From NCBI GenBank assembly GCA_002506255.1, contig DAXF01000038.1:1-7600 (forward strand): a stretch of DNA of 7,600 nt, read 5' to 3'. This document shows, piece after piece, positions 5,617 to 7,600 of this stretch (position 1 is the stretch's first letter; every line of letters begins with the position of its first letter). Made by a program: the position numbers and the translations under genes. This stretch comes from Methanomassiliicoccaceae archaeon UBA367. Its GTDB lineage: Archaea; Thermoplasmatota; Thermoplasmata; Methanomassiliicoccales; Methanomethylophilaceae. The notes under the pieces are model-generated. The model was given only the letters and a program-made list of their open reading frames with translations. It did no database searches and was not told the DNA's origin.

Positions 5617-6664
5617 GTTTTTCATCCTCCGGACACTTTGCTTCGAAAATGAATGTGATAGGTCTGGTGACTGGCTCTTTGAGAACTCTCAAATCGTCTA
5701 ATTCCCGCGGGTCCGCCCATTGTATGTATTTCGCAACATCAGCTATATCCCCGCCCGTCATCCCCATCCTGCAGTTCTTCAGCACGATCGTTAGAAGAGG
5801 CAGCCTCTTCTCGTATACGTCTGCCAGGGCATTCATGCCAGAATGCAACAATGCGTAATCCCCGGTTATCGCTATACCGACGGAACGTGCGGCGACGGCA
5901 ATGGAGGACCCCAATCCGTAATTCGCCATTCCTATGCTATAAGGGTCCTTCATAGCCAGTAAGACACAACCGGTATCCAATATGACATCTATCTTCTCTT
6001 TGGAGATATACTCGAGCAGAGGCTTGTAGGGGCAGTTCTTGCAGAATGTCTTGCTGTATCCCTTGCTTTGGAAGGTCTCCGGTTCTTTATATTCCCCTTT
6101 GAGAAGATTGTCCGCATGTTCGGAACGGCCCTTCATGGTGAGGTCCCTGTCTGTCAGCCTTCCGTATCCCCTGGCCTTCGATACTGCGGGGATACGCCGG
6201 TCGCCGATCACCTTTCTCAGCTGTAGATCGGTCACTCTCAGGAGTGCCACTCTTGAATATCTCTCTGATTCTTCGAATGCTTTCTCAAGGCTGCCGTAGG
6301 CATCTCCTGTGCACAATTCAATCAAGGGAATCGAGGCCACTTCCGAGTAAGGCCGGGTATCCTGGCGGTTCTGCGAGCCCTCTGCCGTGGTATCATCGCC
6401 TGATATCAGGACCACACCCCCGATCAAACCCTGGGTGGTGGCATTCACCAGCGGGTCCGCGAGAGCGTTTACACCCACGTTCTTCACGATCACAACGGAT
6501 CTTTTACCCGTCAGGGAATCGCCCAACGCATACTCCATGGCTGTTTTCTCGTTGATGGCGAAGACAGCATCAGAATACTCGGCAAGCTCGGTTATGGGAT
6601 ATCCTGGCACAGAATACGATGTGTCGCTCAGCGCTCTTATGCAATCGGCCAATAATCTTCTCAT
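5597..6664 (-). CDS. Short IorA-like thiamine pyrophosphate enzyme, candidate 2-oxoacid decarboxylase
   Basis: This 355-residue TPP-dependent enzyme resembles the alpha subunit of indolepyruvate ferredoxin oxidoreductase (IorA) but is much shorter. Residues 1-150 form the Pyr domain: PGYPITELAEY (20-30), NEK with E39 as the probable TPP-activating glutamate, KNVGVNALADPL (61-72) and SQNRQDTR (97-104). A linker of about 55 residues leads to the PP domain (about 205-345): CKNCPYKP (C208, C211), DTGCVLL, GLGSSIAVA, and the Mg-TPP motif GD(269)Y...N(297). IorA proteins have about 600 residues, with an extra middle domain and a C-terminal ferredoxin domain with two 4Fe-4S cysteine clusters; both are missing, and no iron-sulfur motif is seen. 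This favours non-oxidative decarboxylation over CoA-acylating oxidation. It is the first gene of the operon and overlaps aksA. Upstream of the ATG at 6662-6664, no alternative ATG, GTG or TTG start precedes an in-frame TGA, so the start is firm. The substrate is unknown; 2-oxosuberate or another elongated 2-oxoacid is inferred from context. Confidence 0.85.
   Translation of the reverse strand: MRRLLADCIRALSDTSYSVPGYPITELAEYSDAVFAINEKTAMEYALGDSLTGKRSVVIVKNVGVNALADPLVNATTQGLIGGVVLISGDDTTAEGSQNRQDTRPYSEVASIPLIELCTGDAYGSLEKAFEESERYSRVALLRVTDLQLRKVIGDRRIPAVSKARGYGRLTDRDLTMKGRSEHADNLLKGEYKEPETFQSKGYSKTFCKNCPYKPLLEYISKEKIDVILDTGCVLLAMKDPYSIGMANYGLGSSIAVAARSVGIAITGDYALLHSGMNALADVYEKRLPLLTIVLKNCRMGMTGGDIADVAKYIQWADPRELDDLRVLKEPVTRPITFIFEAKCPEDEKHEIIRY
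5626..5630 (-). promoter_or_regulatory. Ribosome-binding site deciding the aksA start
   Basis: A perfect GGAGG on the minus strand lies inside the 3' end of the upstream TPP gene. It is 9 bases before the second candidate ATG (5614-5616) and immediately against the first (5623-5625), so the second ATG is the more workable start. Confidence 0.7.
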
Positions 6665-6708
6665 AATGGGTCGATTCTCGTACGGGATGTCTCTGCATCA
6701 CTATAGCC

Positions 6709-6720
6709 GTATATTGATTT
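6709..6720 (-). promoter_or_regulatory. Possible archaeal TATA box for the TPP-aks-aldehyde dehydrogenase operon
   Basis: In the 88-base gap between the transporter stop and the TPP gene start, the minus strand reads AAATCAATATAC. The AATATA core lies about 48 bases from the ATG, so transcription would begin about 22 bases upstream of the start codon. This is the only AT-rich element of that kind in the gap. No strong Shine-Dalgarno precedes the TPP gene. Read-through from the transporter gene is the alternative. Confidence 0.35.
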
Positions 6721-6752
6721 TCATATCGCAGCACCACTTGCACGCAGGGCAA

Positions 6753-7600
6753 TCAAGAGACCTCATCCGCCGTCGCTGCAGCTCTGTCGTCCGAGATCTT
6801 CAGCAGGAACACCAAGACAAAAGCCGCAGCGCACGCGATCGCAGATATGACGAACGCAGGAGTGAGGTCCGAGTCCGAAACCAAAGTGGACAGGAACGGG
6901 AACAGCAACGCAGAGGCCCCGAATCCCAGGGTCACCATGCCGTAGTTCGTTCCCATATACTTGGTGCCGAAGTGGTCCGCCGTCACCGCTGCGAATGTGC
7001 CAGAAGCACCTCCGAAAGCCAGGGATATCAGAGCGACGCACACCAGGAAGAGGATTCCGTGTGCGAAGATCATGGCGAGCACACCCACGGCGGTCATGAG
7101 TATTATCAGGAACAGGGCCTGTGTGCGCCCTATCCTGTCGGACAACCACGTTATCAGAAGGCGCCCGGATGCGCTGAACAGGCCTGTGATAATGACTCCG
7201 GAGACCGCGTAGCTTCCGAGCCCTCTTTCTGCGGCAAGGGTGACAAGATGGGGATTCAGCACGAAGAATGCCGGGAGGGTGAAGAACATCGCGAGGGTGA
7301 TGAGGTGGAATGTGCGCATCCTCAGCACCTCTCTCGGCATATACTGCCTCTGTTCCATGTTCCTTTTAGCTGTTATGCCTGGCACAGTATATCCTGCGGG
7401 GGGATTCCTGAGCACCATGGACGCGGCCACGCAGATGATCATAAATGATATACCTAGTATCATGAAGGTCTCAGGAACACCCACATCCTCCAGGAGGAAG
7501 TTGGCCAGAGGGGAGAATATCACCAACGAGAAACCGAAGGACCCCACCATGGCGCCTGTGGCGAAACCGCGTCTGTCAGGGAACCATTTCTGCACGCAGG
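6753..7600 (-). CDS. MFS transporter, oxalate/formate antiporter (OFA)-like, C-terminal part (partial)
   Basis: The reading frame stays open to the right edge; about 281 residues are visible and the N-terminus (about TM1-4) is missing. The visible start CVQKWFPDRRGFATG matches the loop and TM5 signature (W-F-P-x-R-R-G) of the OFA group of major facilitator proteins, which exchange or carry small mono- and dicarboxylates. Eight hydrophobic segments follow, consistent with TM5-12, counted from the V of VQKWF: about 11-33, 43-62, 95-117, 131-150, 158-178, 180-203, 216-238 and 246-266. A central hydrophilic loop lies at 63-94, and an MFS motif-A copy (SDRIGR) at 152-157 joins TM8 and TM9. The short cytoplasmic tail ends in TADEVS. 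An apparent GTG start at 7593-7595 is internal and not the real start. The gene is on the same strand as the operon, 88 bases ahead of it, so it may be co-expressed. The substrate cannot be told from this fragment. Confidence 0.85.
   Translation of the reverse strand, partial: CVQKWFPDRRGFATGAMVGSFGFSLVIFSPLANFLLEDVGVPETFMILGISFMIICVAASMVLRNPPAGYTVPGITAKRNMEQRQYMPREVLRMRTFHLITLAMFFTLPAFFVLNPHLVTLAAERGLGSYAVSGVIITGLFSASGRLLITWLSDRIGRTQALFLIILMTAVGVLAMIFAHGILFLVCVALISLAFGGASGTFAAVTADHFGTKYMGTNYGMVTLGFGASALLFPFLSTLVSDSDLTPAFVISAIACAAAFVLVFLLKISDDRAAATADEVS

Noticed and set aside
6739..6748. TGCACGCAGG 10-mer also found at 7591-7600
   Set aside because: It is only 10 identical bases, one copy lies in the transporter coding sequence at the window edge, and there is no extended flank identity. 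It is likely coincidence.
6570..6752. Minus-strand 60-codon reading frame starting in the gap before the TPP gene
   Set aside because: It overlaps the well-supported TPP gene out of frame and shows no recognisable motif or good ribosome-binding site.
6387..7448. Long plus-strand reading frame (353 residues) spanning the TPP gene start and the transporter
   Set aside because: It crosses the intergenic gap and two clear minus-strand genes, and its Arg/Gln/His/Glu-rich composition is typical of antisense reading of membrane-protein codons.

Overview
This window looks archaeal and most likely comes from a methanogen or close relative in the Thermoplasmatota, such as Methanomassiliicoccales. The evidence is a compact same-strand operon of coenzyme-B-type 2-oxoacid chain-elongation (aks) genes, archaeal versions of the enzymes, TATA-like rather than sigma-70-like promoter elements, and TGA as the stop codon of every gene whose end is visible. 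Amber-sparing stop usage fits the pyrrolysine-using Methanomassiliicoccales. The assignment is an inference, since no rRNA or methanogenesis marker is present.

All recognisable genes are on the minus strand, so the transcription order runs from high to low coordinates. (1) 6753-7600: the C-terminal two thirds of an OFA-type (oxalate/formate antiporter-like) MFS transporter, cut by the window edge. (2) 6664 down to 486: a tightly packed six-gene operon. It encodes a short IorA-like thiamine-pyrophosphate enzyme, homocitrate synthase (aksA), homoaconitase large and small subunits (aksD, aksE), homoisocitrate dehydrogenase (aksF) and an NAD(P)-dependent aldehyde dehydrogenase. Junctions are overlaps of about 20 and 4 bases, a directly abutting stop/start, or a 12-base gap. 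(3) 485-328: a short intergenic region with a perfect 15-base palindrome, a (TATT)8 microsatellite and a second inverted repeat. (4) 327-1: a RelB/RHH-type antitoxin and the start of a RelE-type toxin, overlapping by four bases.

Together, AksA, AksDE and AksF lengthen 2-oxoglutarate by one methylene per cycle, giving 2-oxoadipate, 2-oxopimelate and 2-oxosuberate. The YLRT loop motif in the small subunit supports homoaconitase rather than isopropylmalate isomerase. The main point of interest is what flanks these genes. Upstream is a TPP enzyme with the Pyr and PP domains of indolepyruvate oxidoreductase but no ferredoxin domain, as expected for a non-oxidative 2-oxoacid decarboxylase. Downstream is an aldehyde dehydrogenase with a complete catalytic set. 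Read in order, the operon could elongate a 2-oxoacid, decarboxylate it to an omega-oxo acid, and oxidise that to a dicarboxylate. For 2-oxosuberate this gives 7-oxoheptanoate (a coenzyme B intermediate whose decarboxylase, to my knowledge, has not been assigned) and then pimelate (a biotin precursor). This is a hypothesis from gene context and domain make-up, not a demonstrated function.

No RNA genes, CRISPR arrays, insertion sequences or plus-strand genes are supported. No gene-free stretch exceeds 300 bases.
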